This document shows positions 1-10,615 of a stretch of 64,000 nt of DNA, piece after piece (the first letter of the stretch is position 1; each line of letters opens with the position of its first letter). Source of the stretch: Gottfriedia acidiceleris (GTDB taxonomy: Bacteria; Bacillota; Bacilli; Bacillales; Bacillaceae_G). A model generated the notes under the pieces. That model worked only from the letters and a program-made list of their open reading frames with translations. It made no database searches and was not told where the DNA came from. The translations under genes were made by a program, and so were the position numbers. The DNA lies in NCBI RefSeq assembly GCF_002128425.1, contig NZ_NESS01000008.1:1-64000 (forward strand). The letters run 5' to 3'.

Positions 1-476
1 CATATATGGGACCAAATGAAAACTTCCCAGCAACAATGCCAGCATATATGGGACCAAATGAAAACTTCCCAGCAACACTACCAGCATATATGGGACCAAA
101 CGCAAACTTCCCAGCAACAATGCCAGCATATATGGGACCAAATGAAAACTTCCCAGCAACAATGCCAGCATATATGGGACCAAACGCAAACTTCCCACAA
201 ACAATGCCAGCATATATGGGACCAAACGCAAACTTCCCACAAACATTACCAGCGTATATGGGACCAAATGAAAACTTCCCACAAACAATGCCAGCTATGG
301 ACTATCCAAAGTTCCAAGGCGGACCAGTTGTTTCACCTTATGCTACTGGACCGAATACTCCAATGTATCGTGATGCATCTGAACCTTATTTTGATCCAAA
401 TTCGCAATTATTTACTCCTTATGCACAAAATCAGTCTTCATACGGAGTGCCATATTTTGAGGAAGATGAACAATAA
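1..476 (+). CDS. safA: SafA-like spore coat morphogenetic protein, C-terminal part (5' truncated by window)
   Basis: The reading frame is already open at base 1 (ending ...A-Y before the first Met in view), so only the C-terminal portion is present. It consists of seven consecutive 14-residue repeats of the type MGPNENFPATMPAY (A/E at position 5, A/Q at 9, M/L at 11), then a non-repeated tail rich in P, Y and Q ending near position 476. SafA is the LysM-containing inner-coat/cortex interface protein that works with SpoVID and is cross-linked in the coat; its C-terminal part is low-complexity and P/Y/Q rich in bacilli. The assignment rests mainly on position: coxA follows directly, as in B. 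subtilis. The LysM domain that would confirm it lies outside the window, so another repetitive coat protein remains possible. A hairpin terminator follows. Confidence 0.6.
   Translation, partial: YMGPNENFPATMPAYMGPNENFPATLPAYMGPNANFPATMPAYMGPNENFPATMPAYMGPNANFPQTMPAYMGPNANFPQTLPAYMGPNENFPQTMPAMDYPKFQGGPVVSPYATGPNTPMYRDASEPYFDPNSQLFTPYAQNQSSYGVPYFEEDEQ
6..299 (+). repeat. Seven 42-bp in-frame tandem repeats in safA
   Basis: Units begin at 6, 48, 90, 132, 174, 216 and 258, each 42 bp with only a few substitutions. The array runs off the left edge. Because 42 is a multiple of three and the unit lacks stops in a second frame, an alternative frame is also open, but that is a by-product of the repetition. 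Confidence 0.95.
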
Positions 477-500
477 CGAATATAATTTGAAAAGGCAAAA

Positions 501-527
501 GGCGATTAATTTTTAATCGTCTTTTTT
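501..527 (+). terminator. Rho-independent terminator of safA
   Basis: Arms ggcgattaa (501-509) and ttaatcgtc (513-521) pair, with one G-U, around a 3-nt loop and run into a T tract. Confidence 0.85.
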
Positions 528-726
528 TATTTTTTCTATTTTAATACAGGAATTAATTGGAGAAGAAATTAATTCCTCATGTAAAAGCCTTTAGAGACCA
601 CTTTTTGACTTAAAATGAGTTTCAAACCATCAATTAACAATTTAAAATCCACCTAAAAAGGTCAACCTAACTTTGTAATACAACATGAGTATTACAATTA
701 GCTGTAATTAAAGGGAGGGTTTTATA

Positions 727-1500
727 TTGAATAAAAAAGGTCTTATCGTTGCTACAGGTACGGTGCTAACAGCTTTAACATTATCTGCTTGTGGAACAAA
801 TAATAATGCTATGAATGACCACAAAAGAAATGTTGGTTATGAAAAAGTAGATTTCAATAGACCGACAAACCCTTATGCTGTTAATTATCGTTATGAAAAC
901 GTAAACTATCCAAATAATAAAGATTTTTTCACAAAGAAAAATAATCATTACGGAAATGATCGCATAAATGAAGGTTTAAGTAGTGAGTATTCTAATGATG
1001 GCGTAATCCATGACGGAACATATGGAAGAAATGTCAATTATACGAATAGAAACTACACGATGGATCAAGTTCGTTATACTAACGATTTAAACACAGCTCC
1101 TCTTGTACCGTATACAAATATTAGTACAAACACTAATATGAATGCAGGTGAACGAAAGTTTGCGGACCAAATTTCTAAACGAGTAGAACAAATGTCTAAT
1201 GTAGCCGACGCAAACACGGTTGCTGTTGGTGATCAGGTTCTCGTTGCAGTAGATTTGGTAAATGAAAATGTTGATGAAAGCGCATTTCGATCAAAAATCA
1301 AAGACGCTTTATCACCATACACTAGTGGTAAAAAAGTTTATGTAACATTCGATGGAACAATTAGAAATAATTTAAATAACGGTTTAAATAACGTTCCAAA
1401 AGCCACTAAAAATGTATTATACGATACAAAAGAAAATGTTAAACATATGTATCGTAATGTAAAAAATGATGTTAAGGATGTAACTAATCCTAACCGATAA
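727..1500 (+). CDS. coxA: YhcN/YlaJ-family sporulation lipoprotein (CoxA-like)
   Basis: The protein is 257 residues and starts at TTG 727 behind a good ribosome site (gggagg, 713-718). The N-terminus is a lipoprotein signal: positive MNKK, hydrophobic stretch, then lipobox LSAC with Cys at about residue 22. The middle (residues 25-140) is Asn/Tyr-rich low complexity. The C-terminal third (about 145-215) has the alpha/beta pattern of the YhcN/YlaJ family (AGERKFADQISKRVEQM..., AVGDQVLVAVDL). Family members are spore-associated lipoproteins; CoxA is a cortex-associated protein. Its place immediately after safA supports the name. The gene is monocistronic with its own terminator. Exact function is not established by the sequence. 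Confidence 0.8.
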   Translation: MNKKGLIVATGTVLTALTLSACGTNNNAMNDHKRNVGYEKVDFNRPTNPYAVNYRYENVNYPNNKDFFTKKNNHYGNDRINEGLSSEYSNDGVIHDGTYGRNVNYTNRNYTMDQVRYTNDLNTAPLVPYTNISTNTNMNAGERKFADQISKRVEQMSNVADANTVAVGDQVLVAVDLVNENVDESAFRSKIKDALSPYTSGKKVYVTFDGTIRNNLNNGLNNVPKATKNVLYDTKENVKHMYRNVKNDVKDVTNPNR

Positions 1501-1520
1501 AACATCAATTTTTTACACTA

Positions 1521-1552
1521 AAAAGGAAGAAGCCCTTGCTTCTTCCTTTTTT
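1521..1552 (+). terminator. Rho-independent terminator of coxA
   Basis: Perfect 13-bp stem (1521-1533 with 1538-1550), 4-nt loop, followed by T residues. Confidence 0.9.
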
Positions 1553-1578
1553 CATGCAGTTGAGAAAGAATTTATCAC

Positions 1579-1660
1579 TGATAAGTAAGTTGTGTGATAT
1601 TGATTTCCACTACAGGGTGCTCGCTTTCAATAACATTTAGAACAATTTAAAAGCTCCAAT
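1579..1660 (+). repeat. Internally deleted copy of the dispersed Bacillaceae repeat
   Basis: Bases 1579-1628 match the left end and left flank of the full copy at 40459-40615 (shared runs gataagtaagttgtgtgat and tgatttccactacag, then gctcgctttc). After unrelated AT-rich sequence, agctccaatca at 1650-1660 resembles the right end. The GC-rich centre is missing. The rest of the 335-bp gap before the next gene holds only the coxA terminator and the operator described next. Confidence 0.65.
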
Positions 1661-1778
1661 CATTTTTTTCCCTTTCAACTCTTTAATTTGATTGTGAAAA
1701 ATAAGTTCCTTTTAGTTCTTAGAATAGTTAAACAATTCGTTTGATGAGGGTTAAACAATATGGTAAAGTGATTTTTAT

Positions 1779-1805
1779 ATTGACCAAAAGTTTGAAGTGG
1801 TCAAT
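1779..1805. promoter_or_regulatory. Perfect inverted repeat, candidate operator for the TetR gene
   Basis: attgacca (1779-1786) and tggtcaat (1798-1805) form a perfect 8-bp inverted repeat with an 11-nt spacer, ending 30 bp before the TTG start of the TetR gene. TetR-family proteins usually bind such palindromes in their own promoters, so autoregulation is inferred. Confidence 0.55.
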
Positions 1806-1835
1806 TGGTTAATTAGAGAACTTGAGGTGAGTTTT

Positions 1836-2402
1836 TTGAAAAAGCAAAATATTTTACAAGCTGCCACAAAGTCATTTACCATTTTTGGCTATAAAGCAAC
1901 TACAATGAGTCAAATCGCAAAACAGGCAAATGTGGGAAAGGGAACAATCTATACTTTCTTCAAAAATAAAGAAGAATTGTTTGATGAAATCATAAATAAT
2001 TTAATTACTGAAATGAAATTTTTAGCAGAACAATCCATTCGTGATGAAGATTCATTCATCGAAAAAGCTCATAAAGGAATAGAAGTTTTTATAGCCTTTC
2101 ATAATGAACATGAATTAACAATAAAGTTACTTCAAGAACAAAAAGAAATTGGAACGACTATTGTACATGACGCATTAAAACGATTGAATCAATCAATCAT
2201 TTTATACATACAGAAAAAAATTGAAGAAGCAATAGCAAAGAAAGAAATCGTTGAATGCGATCCTGAAATAACTGCTTTGGTAATGTTTCGACTTTATACA
2301 ACACTAAAAATTGATTGGGAGAAAGAGCACGAAGCATTAAGTCCTAAAAAAATTACTGAGTTATTTAACTTTTATATCCTAAATGGTTTATCAAAAGGAT
2401 AG
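1836..2402 (+). CDS. TetR/AcrR family transcriptional regulator
   Basis: A 188-residue protein if started at TTG 1836, which has gaggtga (1824-1830) at proper spacing; an upstream GTG at 1797 lies inside the inverted repeat and lacks a ribosome site. Residues about 5-50 form the typical TetR N-terminal DNA-binding domain: a helix (ILQAATKSF), a helix-turn-helix (TTMSQIAKQANVGKGTIYTFF), then FKNKEELFDEII. The C-terminal two-thirds is the variable ligand-binding/dimerisation region with no recognisable specificity. The GNAT gene 35 bp downstream is co-directional without an intervening terminator, so the pair is probably co-transcribed. The ligand cannot be deduced. Confidence 0.88.
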   Translation: MKKQNILQAATKSFTIFGYKATTMSQIAKQANVGKGTIYTFFKNKEELFDEIINNLITEMKFLAEQSIRDEDSFIEKAHKGIEVFIAFHNEHELTIKLLQEQKEIGTTIVHDALKRLNQSIILYIQKKIEEAIAKKEIVECDPEITALVMFRLYTTLKIDWEKEHEALSPKKITELFNFYILNGLSKG

Positions 2403-2437
2403 GAATAAGGGGCAATGGATTATAGGAGGAGAAAATT

Positions 2438-2896
2438 TTGATTTTTAAATTAGATAATAAAGATAAAAAAATGGCAAATTTAATTTTAAATGTACAGTTA
2501 CTTGCATATAAGGTTGAAGCAAAGTTAATCAATTTCGAAGGGATACCTCAATTACAGGACAATGTCGAAAGTATTAGAAATTCCAAAGAAATCTTTATCG
2601 GTTATATGATTAAGAATGATTTAAAGGGATTTTTGGCATATTCAGAAAACGATACTGAATATCAAATATGTAGATTGGTAGTACATCCTAGTTGCTTTAA
2701 GCGGGGCATAGCTAGAAAATTAGTTAATTATTTTTTAAATGAAATTGCCAAAAAGAAAAAGGTAATTGTTTCAACAGGATCAGATAATTTACCAGCCATT
2801 AATTTATATAAAACTTCTGGATTTAAATTTCATCAGAAAATTGAAGTCGCTCCTAATTTTTTTATTTCTCTATTTGAAAATACACCTGATAATTAA
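2438..2896 (+). CDS. GNAT family N-acetyltransferase
   Basis: 152 residues, TTG start at 2438 behind a strong aggagg (2424-2429). The fold signature is visible: the beta4/loop acetyl-CoA region RLVVHPSCFKRGIARKLVNYF (about residues 78-98) corresponds to motif A (V-x-P-x-x-x-x-x-G-I-A), followed by NLPAINLYKTSGFKF, the motif B region. GNAT enzymes transfer acetyl from acetyl-CoA to amines; the substrate is unknown. It probably shares an mRNA with the TetR gene upstream, which may control it. It is not part of the conserved Bacillus gene order here and looks accessory. Confidence 0.85.
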   Translation: MIFKLDNKDKKMANLILNVQLLAYKVEAKLINFEGIPQLQDNVESIRNSKEIFIGYMIKNDLKGFLAYSENDTEYQICRLVVHPSCFKRGIARKLVNYFLNEIAKKKKVIVSTGSDNLPAINLYKTSGFKFHQKIEVAPNFFISLFENTPDN

Positions 2897-3154
2897 AGAT
2901 ATAATTACAAATAAAAGGTTCTTTTTTAGTAGAAAGATGAAAAAGCTGAGTGATGAGGTTCAGACCTCTCCATTTGGGAAGTTAATTAAATATTAACGTT
3001 ACGAAAACAGTATTTGGTGTTTTAAGAATTAAGTTTTTTCAAAAAGTGTTCATAATAATTATCAAATCTTTAAATAGTTAAATGCTAAAATTATATTGAG
3101 GTTTCATTAACATTATTTGTTAGTGAATCCAGCTATGTTCATTCCATCCCCCTT

Positions 3155-3184
3155 ACCTAAAGACAACTCTTTAGGTTTTTTTGT
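3155..3184 (+). terminator. Hairpin terminator in the gap before bofC
   Basis: acctaaag (3155-3162) pairs with ctttaggt (3169-3176), followed by T residues. It is about 260 bp downstream of the GNAT gene. The rest of the 400-bp gap 2897-3296 is AT-rich; I see only a small gaggttcagacctc inverted repeat at 2955-2968 and no gene. Confidence 0.65.
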
Positions 3185-3296
3185 TTAAAAGCTTAATGGT
3201 CATCTCAAGTTAAAAATATGAACATTTTGGATAAAGATAAATAGAATGGTCAAACTAAAAAAGCTTGTATGATTTTGTCTAAAGGAGTGGATGTTT

Positions 3297-3806
3297 GTGA
3301 AAAAGTTCATTTTATTATTTGTTTGTTTCCTAGCTTTGTTTATACCGGCACAAACTGAAACATTGGCAGCTCATAATGATGTTCATCATAGTTCTAACAT
3401 TAAGGGGATTACGATCATTTTACATAAAGTTTATATAAACGGTGAAGTGATTGAAGAAATTTATATTAATCAACATAAAAAGCTAGGTCAAGTAAAGAAA
3501 GAATTTAAGGGTTGGAAAGTCATAGAAGAGAATGATGATCAAATCGTACTATTGAAAAAAATCAATGATCTTTCACCTACTTTGAAGTCGAAAGGTTACT
3601 TAGGAATAAATTCAAATGGTGTGTTGAATTTATATATTGGAGTGCCAAGTGGTAATAATATTATTGAATCTTTTTTTCAAATAGATACAAATAAATTAGA
3701 AGTAAATAAACAAAATCAGCTTGAAAAAGGGATTAAAATTTCGACTAAAAATCATTACGAATATCTATTACATTACTTAAAAGAGTATGAAAGAATCGTA
3801 AATTAA
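3297..3806 (+). CDS. bofC: BofC, forespore-secreted regulator of pro-sigma-K processing
   Basis: 169 residues from GTG 3297; the ATG two codons earlier (3291) lies too close to aaaggag (3281-3287). An N-terminal signal peptide (KKFILLFVCFLALFIP, cleavage likely near AQTETLAA) fits export from the forespore. The mature part matches the BofC pattern: GITIILHKVYINGEVIEEI, a tryptophan-containing linker, KKINDLSPTLKSKGYLGI, then IIESFFQIDTNKLE. In B. subtilis BofC is made in the forespore, secreted to the intermembrane space and restrains SpoIVB-dependent activation of the SpoIVFB protease that processes pro-sigma-K. The gene lies upstream of ruvA as in relatives, but here an acetyltransferase gene separates them. 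sigK itself is in this window (59309-60028). Confidence 0.85.
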   Translation: MKKFILLFVCFLALFIPAQTETLAAHNDVHHSSNIKGITIILHKVYINGEVIEEIYINQHKKLGQVKKEFKGWKVIEENDDQIVLLKKINDLSPTLKSKGYLGINSNGVLNLYIGVPSGNNIIESFFQIDTNKLEVNKQNQLEKGIKISTKNHYEYLLHYLKEYERIVN

Positions 3807-3870
3807 ATTTTGGGATTCGACTATGGTCAATCGTAATCGGCTGTGTCTAAATGTTATGTAAATAAAGAAG

Positions 3871-3897
3871 CCACAAGGTAATTTCCTTGTGGTTTTT
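3871..3897 (+). terminator. Terminator between bofC and the convergent GNAT gene
   Basis: ccacaagg (3871-3878) pairs with ccttgtgg (3885-3892), then a T run; it serves bofC and possibly the opposing gene too. Confidence 0.8.
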
Positions 3898-3917
3898 CAG
3901 TATTTCTATCGTTTAAG

Positions 3918-4496
3918 TCATTTTCTATGTCTCGAACTTCCTTTTTGCTCAATTCTTTTCCATTCACTTCGCAAAATTGAATAAACATATGTATCATGCG
4001 CTGTACTACCTTGTATTAAATACTCGCGTAGTAGACCCTCATTCGTAAATCCTATTTTTTCAAGAAGTTTTTGGGAAGGTACATTTTCTGGATAAACGAT
4101 CGCTCCAATTCGATTTAATTGAAGAATATCAAATCCATATGATAATAATGCTTTTAAAGCTTCTGTGGCAAAGCCTTTTCTCCAATAGTCGGGGTGTAAC
4201 TCATAGCCAACTTCAGCCCTTTTGTTTCGTTCTTGGTAGGCATTAAATCCACATGTTCCGATTAGTTTGTTTGTTACATTATTAATCATCGCCCAACGGA
4301 TGCCTTGGCGCGTTTCATACATTTCTCTAAAATAATGAATTACGTCCAATACTTCACTACTATTTTTTAGCGCATCTAGTCCATAATATTTCGTGACATC
4401 TTCCCTTGATAAAATATTAAACATTCGATTAAGATCAGTGACTTTAATTTCTCTTAAATAAAGTCGCTCTGTAGTTAGAATTGGAAACATGTTCAA
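3918..4496 (-). CDS. RimJ/RimL-type GNAT N-acetyltransferase
   Basis: The minus-strand frame can be extended to an ATG at 4553 (211 residues), but that ATG has no ribosome site. TTG at 4496 lies 9 nt after gggagg and gives about 192 residues beginning MNMFPILTTERLYLREI, the classic start of this subfamily, so I prefer it. Conserved RimL-like features follow: RWAMINN, LIGTCGFNAY, AEVGYELHPDYWRKGFATEAL with the acetyl-CoA-binding loop, and NVPSQKLLEKIGFTNEG. Such enzymes acetylate ribosomal protein N-termini or small amines; the substrate is not predictable. It is oriented against the surrounding operons and is an accessory insertion between bofC and ruvA. Confidence 0.85.
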   Translation of the reverse strand: MNMFPILTTERLYLREIKVTDLNRMFNILSREDVTKYYGLDALKNSSEVLDVIHYFREMYETRQGIRWAMINNVTNKLIGTCGFNAYQERNKRAEVGYELHPDYWRKGFATEALKALLSYGFDILQLNRIGAIVYPENVPSQKLLEKIGFTNEGLLREYLIQGSTAHDTYVYSILRSEWKRIEQKGSSRHRK

Positions 4497-4635
4497 ATCG
4501 AATGGCCTCCCTATAGAATTTCTTAAGTATCGAGTTTTAAAATGTTTATACATTTTTATATAAATTTTTAAGATAAATTATATGTATAAAATTTTTATTT
4601 TCGACAGCCGTCTATTTTTTTCCTTCTTCTATCTA

Positions 4636-4644
4636 TGGTACAAT
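4636..4644 (+). promoter_or_regulatory. Extended -10 promoter for ruvA operon
   Basis: TGG directly before TACAAT (4639-4644) forms an extended -10 element about 28 bp upstream of the ruvA start; no good -35 is seen. Confidence 0.45.
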
Positions 4645-4672
4645 GGAATACATGTAAAAAGGGGAGAAAACC

Positions 4673-5290
4673 ATGTACGAATACATAATTGGAAAGATAG
4701 AATGGGTTGGACCAGAATATATAGTAATTGATCATAATGGAATGGGCTATCAATTATTTACACCTAATCCATATGTTTTTAGACCTTCAAATGAAATCTT
4801 AAAAGTTTATACTCATCTTTATGTAAGAGAAGATGTTATGATGTTATATGGTTTTAAAACATTAGATGAACGTACTTTATTTCAAAAATTGTTAAGTGTG
4901 TCAGGGATCGGTCCAAAAGGTGCCTTGGCAATTGTTGCGACTGGAGAACCAAATCAAATAGTTCATGCGATCGAAGAAGAGGACGAGGTATTTTTAACAA
5001 AATTTCCTGGTGTTGGTAAAAAGACAGCAAGACAAATGATCCTTGATTTAAAAGGAAAACTTGAAAAAGTCTTTGGAGCTGTTCAAGTCGATTTATTTAC
5101 TGACATGGATGCTATTGAAGAGAAGGAAAGTGCAGCATCTTCATTAGATGATGCAATTGAAGCTTTAAAAGCATTAGGCTATGCAGAAAAAGAAGTTAAA
5201 AAGATTGTACCTTTATTAAAGAATGAGACACTTTCAACTGATGAATATATTAAAAAAGCACTTCAATTACTATTGCAAGCTAAGAGGTGA
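4673..5290 (+). CDS. ruvA: Holliday junction branch-migration DNA-binding subunit RuvA
   Basis: 205 residues, the normal length. Domain order is clear: N-terminal OB fold ([20 protein letters not shown]), two helix-hairpin-helix motifs ([15 protein letters not shown], about residues 74-88, and [16 protein letters not shown], about 108-123), an acidic linker, and domain III ([17 protein letters not shown]) that contacts RuvB. The RuvA tetramer clamps four-way junctions and loads RuvB hexamers for branch migration. A ribosome site (aaggggag) precedes the ATG. It heads an operon with ruvB only 5 bp downstream. Confidence 0.97.
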   Translation: MYEYIIGKIEWVGPEYIVIDHNGMGYQLFTPNPYVFRPSNEILKVYTHLYVREDVMMLYGFKTLDERTLFQKLLSVSGIGPKGALAIVATGEPNQIVHAIEEEDEVFLTKFPGVGKKTARQMILDLKGKLEKVFGAVQVDLFTDMDAIEEKESAASSLDDAIEALKALGYAEKEVKKIVPLLKNETLSTDEYIKKALQLLLQAKR

Positions 5291-5295
5291 TATAA

Positions 5296-6297
5296 ATGGA
5301 TGACCGAATTTTATCAAGTGAAAGTAGTGGCGAAGAATTTGATCAAGAACTTTCACTAAGGCCTCAATCATTAAGGGAATATATCGGGCAAGATAAAGTT
5401 AAAAAGAATTTGCAAGTCTTTATTGAAGCTGCAAAAATGCGAAATGAGTCTTTAGATCATGTTCTATTATATGGTCCTCCTGGATTAGGTAAAACTACTT
5501 TAGCAGCGATTATTGCGAATGAACTAGGTGTTGGATTCAAAACGACTTCAGGACCAGCGATTGAGCGTCCAGGAGATTTAGCGGCTATTTTGACTTCACT
5601 TCAACCAGGCGATGTATTATTTATCGATGAAATTCACCGATTGCCTCGTACAGTAGAAGAAGTACTCTATCCAGCAATGGAAGACTTTTTCTTTGATATC
5701 GTAATTGGAAAGGATGCAACTGCTAGGTCGGTAAGAATTGATTTGCCACCATTTACATTAATAGGTGCAACAACTAGAGCAGGACTGCTATCTTCACCAC
5801 TTAGAGATCGTTTTGGTGTATTAAATCGTTTAGAATTTTATACAGTTGAACAGCTCGCATTGATCGTTAAAAGAACAGCGGAGTTATTTGGAATGGAAAT
5901 TGAAAACGATGCTGCTTTAGAGGTAGCTAGAAGGTCGCGAGGTACACCTCGAATTGCAAACCGTTTATTACGAAGAGTTAGAGATTTTGCTCAAGTTCAA
6001 GGTAGTGGAATCATTACTTTTACGATTGCAAAAGACTCTTTAATTCAAATGCAAGTAGATGAAGCAGGTCTAGACCATATTGATCATAAATTGTTACTAG
6101 CTATTATTGAACGATTTCGAGGAGGCCCTGTTGGAGTTGATACGATTGCAGCTTCGATCGGAGAAGAATCTCAAACGATTGAAGATGTATATGAGCCCTA
6201 TTTACTGCAAATTGGATTTCTTCAGCGGACTCCAAGGGGACGAATTGTTACTGATTTAACATACAAACATTTCGGTTTGCAGGTGCCAGAGAAATGA
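5296..6297 (+). CDS. ruvB: Holliday junction branch-migration helicase RuvB
   Basis: 333 residues. AAA+ ATPase with Walker A GPPGLGKT (60-67), Walker B DEIH (111-114), sensor GATTRAG and the C-terminal winged helix ([19 protein letters not shown]... RTPRGR). The RuvB hexamer pumps DNA through the RuvA-bound junction using ATP. Translational coupling is likely: it follows ruvA by 5 bp and its stop overlaps the next ATG (ATGA, 6294-6297). Confidence 0.97.
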   Translation: MDDRILSSESSGEEFDQELSLRPQSLREYIGQDKVKKNLQVFIEAAKMRNESLDHVLLYGPPGLGKTTLAAIIANELGVGFKTTSGPAIERPGDLAAILTSLQPGDVLFIDEIHRLPRTVEEVLYPAMEDFFFDIVIGKDATARSVRIDLPPFTLIGATTRAGLLSSPLRDRFGVLNRLEFYTVEQLALIVKRTAELFGMEIENDAALEVARRSRGTPRIANRLLRRVRDFAQVQGSGIITFTIAKDSLIQMQVDEAGLDHIDHKLLLAIIERFRGGPVGVDTIAASIGEESQTIEDVYEPYLLQIGFLQRTPRGRIVTDLTYKHFGLQVPEK

Positions 6298-6491
6298 TTG
6301 ATTTGTCAAAAATTTTAATTACACTTGGAATTATATTATTAGTTGTTGGTTTGTTTATTCGTTTTGTTGGGAAACTTCCAGGCGATATTTTTATTAAAAA
6401 AGGAAATGTATCGTTTTACTTTCCGATTGTAACATGTATTATCATAAGTATTTTACTTTCACTTATTTTTTCACTATTTGGGAGAAAATAA
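6294..6491 (+). CDS. DUF2905 small membrane protein
   Basis: 65 residues with two transmembrane segments: about 6-28 ([19 protein letters not shown]...) and about 41-62 ([18 protein letters not shown]). Between them lies the family core [20 protein letters not shown], which identifies DUF2905. Overlaps the ruvB stop by 4 bp, so it is co-translated with ruvB. Function is unknown; it recurs at this position in bacilli. Confidence 0.85.
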   Translation: MIDLSKILITLGIILLVVGLFIRFVGKLPGDIFIKKGNVSFYFPIVTCIIISILLSLIFSLFGRK

Positions 6492-6578
6492 GTGAGTAGG
6501 AATAAATAGAGTTTGGAGAAGGGAATTGTGGATAACCTCCCTTTTTCTTTACTCCTGAAATTTATGAGGTGTATAGAA

Positions 6579-8767
<2,189 letters not shown>

Positions 8768-8794
8768 AATTTACATATTGAAAGGAAGATATGA

Positions 8795-9079
8795 ATGAAC
8801 TTAGGATCTTTAGGTGGAATTTTACCACTAATATTAATGTTCGTAATTTTCTACTTCTTACTAATCCGTCCACAACAAAAGCGTCAAAAACAAACAGCTG
8901 CTATGCAAGCTGGAATTAGTAAAGGCGATACGGTTGTAACAATCGGTGGATTACACGGATTAGTTGATGCGGTTAACGAAGAGAATAATACAATTACATT
9001 AAAAACTGCTGACGGATCACGTATGGTATTTGAAAAAAACGCAATTCGTGAAACAAGAACACAAGCTAAAGGTAATTAA
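8795..9079 (+). CDS. yajC: Preprotein translocase accessory subunit YajC
   Basis: 94 residues with one N-terminal transmembrane helix (GGILPLILMFVIFYFLLI) followed by the invariant RPQQKRQK and a small cytoplasmic domain (GDTVVTIGGLHGLVDAV). YajC associates with SecDF in the Sec holotranslocon; secDF lies about 3.6 kb downstream. Last gene of the ruvA operon, with a terminator following. Confidence 0.95.
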   Translation: MNLGSLGGILPLILMFVIFYFLLIRPQQKRQKQTAAMQAGISKGDTVVTIGGLHGLVDAVNEENNTITLKTADGSRMVFEKNAIRETRTQAKGN

Positions 9080-9093
9080 TTGTAATCGTAAAG

Positions 9094-9129
9094 AAACGCT
9101 AGTTCCAATTTGGTGACTAGCGTTTTATT
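9094..9129 (+). terminator. Terminator of the ruvAB-queA-tgt-yajC operon
   Basis: aaacgctagt (9094-9103) pairs with actagcgttt (9116-9125); T-rich tail. Confidence 0.9.
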
Positions 9130-9208
9130 TATATTCTAAGAAATCAAAATGATGTCCGAAGTCGATGCCAGTTCTACTTCGCCTAAAAAACTCGTCAATA
9201 GACGAATT

Positions 9209-9592
9209 TTATTTATTATAAGATTTATTACTTGCAGCATTCACTCCAAAAATTGAGCCTAACATACAAACGCCTAAGAAAATACCATGATACATTATTT
9301 GTTCTTGTGAAAAAGTTCGATCATAACCAAGAAACTGTACAAAAAATACAAAAATGGAATACGCTCCACTCGTTAATAATCCAAGAATCCACCCTTTTTC
9401 TTTTCCTTTTGCTCCCGTAACAAAACCACCAATTAACATAACGATAAATGATAGGATAAGAGTTGTTGTCGTGACACTTGCTTCTGTAAGAGAAGTTAGT
9501 TTAAGTAATAATGATAAAATCAAACTAATTGACAATACTAATAATAGAATAGTTAAAAAGCCAAAAGAGACAGCTACAGCTGTTTTTTTCAT
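9209..9592 (-). CDS. yrzE: TIGR04086-family membrane protein (YrzE)
   Basis: 127 residues, almost entirely hydrophobic, with four predicted helices: AVSFGFLTILLLVLSISLILSL, TLILSFIVMLIGGF, GLLTSGAYSIFVFFVQFL and IFLGVCMLGSIFG. The GAKGKEKGW loop between helices 2 and 3 is typical of the family. A strong ribosome site (aaggggg) lies before the ATG. B. subtilis carries yrzE at the same place between yajC and yrbG. No biochemical role is known to me. Confidence 0.8.
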   Translation of the reverse strand: MKKTAVAVSFGFLTILLLVLSISLILSLLLKLTSLTEASVTTTTLILSFIVMLIGGFVTGAKGKEKGWILGLLTSGAYSIFVFFVQFLGYDRTFSQEQIMYHGIFLGVCMLGSIFGVNAASNKSYNK

Positions 9593-9814
9593 TCATATTC
9601 CCCCTTGTACACTCTTTTAATACAAGCATATTCATGAGATGAATTTTTAGAATACTTATAGGGCAATTACAAATAGTAAAATTATGAACAAAATTCTACT
9701 ATTATTTTCTTTAGGGGAAATTAGTTGTATTTGGGCTCATATTTACAGGTATTAAGCGCTAACTTAATATCATGTTTTTGATATCAACAAGTTTTGGATG
9801 TGAGGGTAAGTAAA

Positions 9815-10465
9815 ATGGAATTAGGTTCTATGACGATTCGTACCATTTCGATCTATTTAATTATTGCATTTTTCTTTCGGTTAATGGGAAAGAGAGAAAT
9901 TGGAGAGTTAAGTTTATTAGATTTAGTAGTATATATATTGTTAACTGAAATAGCAGCCATCGGAATTGAAACCCACAATGAACCGATAATAAAAGTGATT
10001 TATCCAATGTTTTTAATTGTGGTTATCCAAATAATTTTTTCTCTAATCTCCTTAAAAAGTGTTATGTTCAGAAAAATATTAGATGGACATCCTGTATTAA
10101 TCATTAGCAAAGGTAAAGTTTTAGAGAAAGAGATGAAAAAACAGAGATACACATTTGACGACCTATTACTCCAACTAAGAGAGAAAGATATTGGAGATGT
10201 ACGAGATGTCGATTATGCAATACTAGAGCCTACAGGAAAATTATCAATATTTAAAAAGGAAATAAACGGTGATATAAATTATAGTTCACTCACATTTCCA
10301 TTAATATTAGATGGTGTCGTACAAGAAGATAATTTAAATCAGTATCATAAAGATAAAGAATGGTTACTAGAGCAGTTGAAAGAACATGGTTATGATGGTT
10401 TTAAACAAGTATCTTATTGTAGTTTACGAGGCGGAGAAATATTTTTTGATAAGAAAGACGTTTAA
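9815..10465 (+). CDS. yrbG: DUF421 (YetF-like) membrane protein YrbG
   Basis: 216 residues from ATG 9815, with gagggtaag (9802-9810) upstream; an in-frame TTG at 9794 is less likely. Three N-terminal membrane helices contain the family signature FFFRLMGKREIGELSLLDLVVYILLTEIAA. The cytoplasmic DUF421 domain follows: GHPVLIISKGKVLEKEMKKQRYTFDDLLLQLREKDI, then DVDYAILEPTGKLSIFKK. YetF/YrbG proteins are widespread in spore formers, some in sporulation regulons; biochemical function is poorly known. Confidence 0.85.
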   Translation: MELGSMTIRTISIYLIIAFFFRLMGKREIGELSLLDLVVYILLTEIAAIGIETHNEPIIKVIYPMFLIVVIQIIFSLISLKSVMFRKILDGHPVLIISKGKVLEKEMKKQRYTFDDLLLQLREKDIGDVRDVDYAILEPTGKLSIFKKEINGDINYSSLTFPLILDGVVQEDNLNQYHKDKEWLLEQLKEHGYDGFKQVSYCSLRGGEIFFDKKDV

Positions 10466-10565
10466 TGAAGATCAAGAGATAACAGTATCCTTATGTGGAT
10501 TTCATCTAACATATACATATTAGGCAAAATAACCTGGATAAAAATTAATCAAAGAAAATAAAAAT

Positions 10566-10600
10566 AAACCACAAAGTACATTAAATTCTTTGTGGTTTTG
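10566..10600. terminator. Bidirectional terminator between yrbG and spoVB
   Basis: aaaccacaaag (10566-10576) and ctttgtggttt (10588-10598) pair; A-rich on the left and T-rich on the right, so it can work for both convergent genes. Confidence 0.85.
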
Positions 10601-10615
10601 TTAAGGTTTAAGTAA

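Noticed and set aside
16-516. Second open frame across the safA repeats
   Set aside because: It exists only because the 42-bp unit has no stop in that frame; no ribosome site, and the other frame has coherent coat-protein composition.
2766-2996. 76-residue frame overlapping the GNAT gene end
   Set aside because: Shifted-frame shadow with no ribosome site; the GNAT frame carries family motifs.
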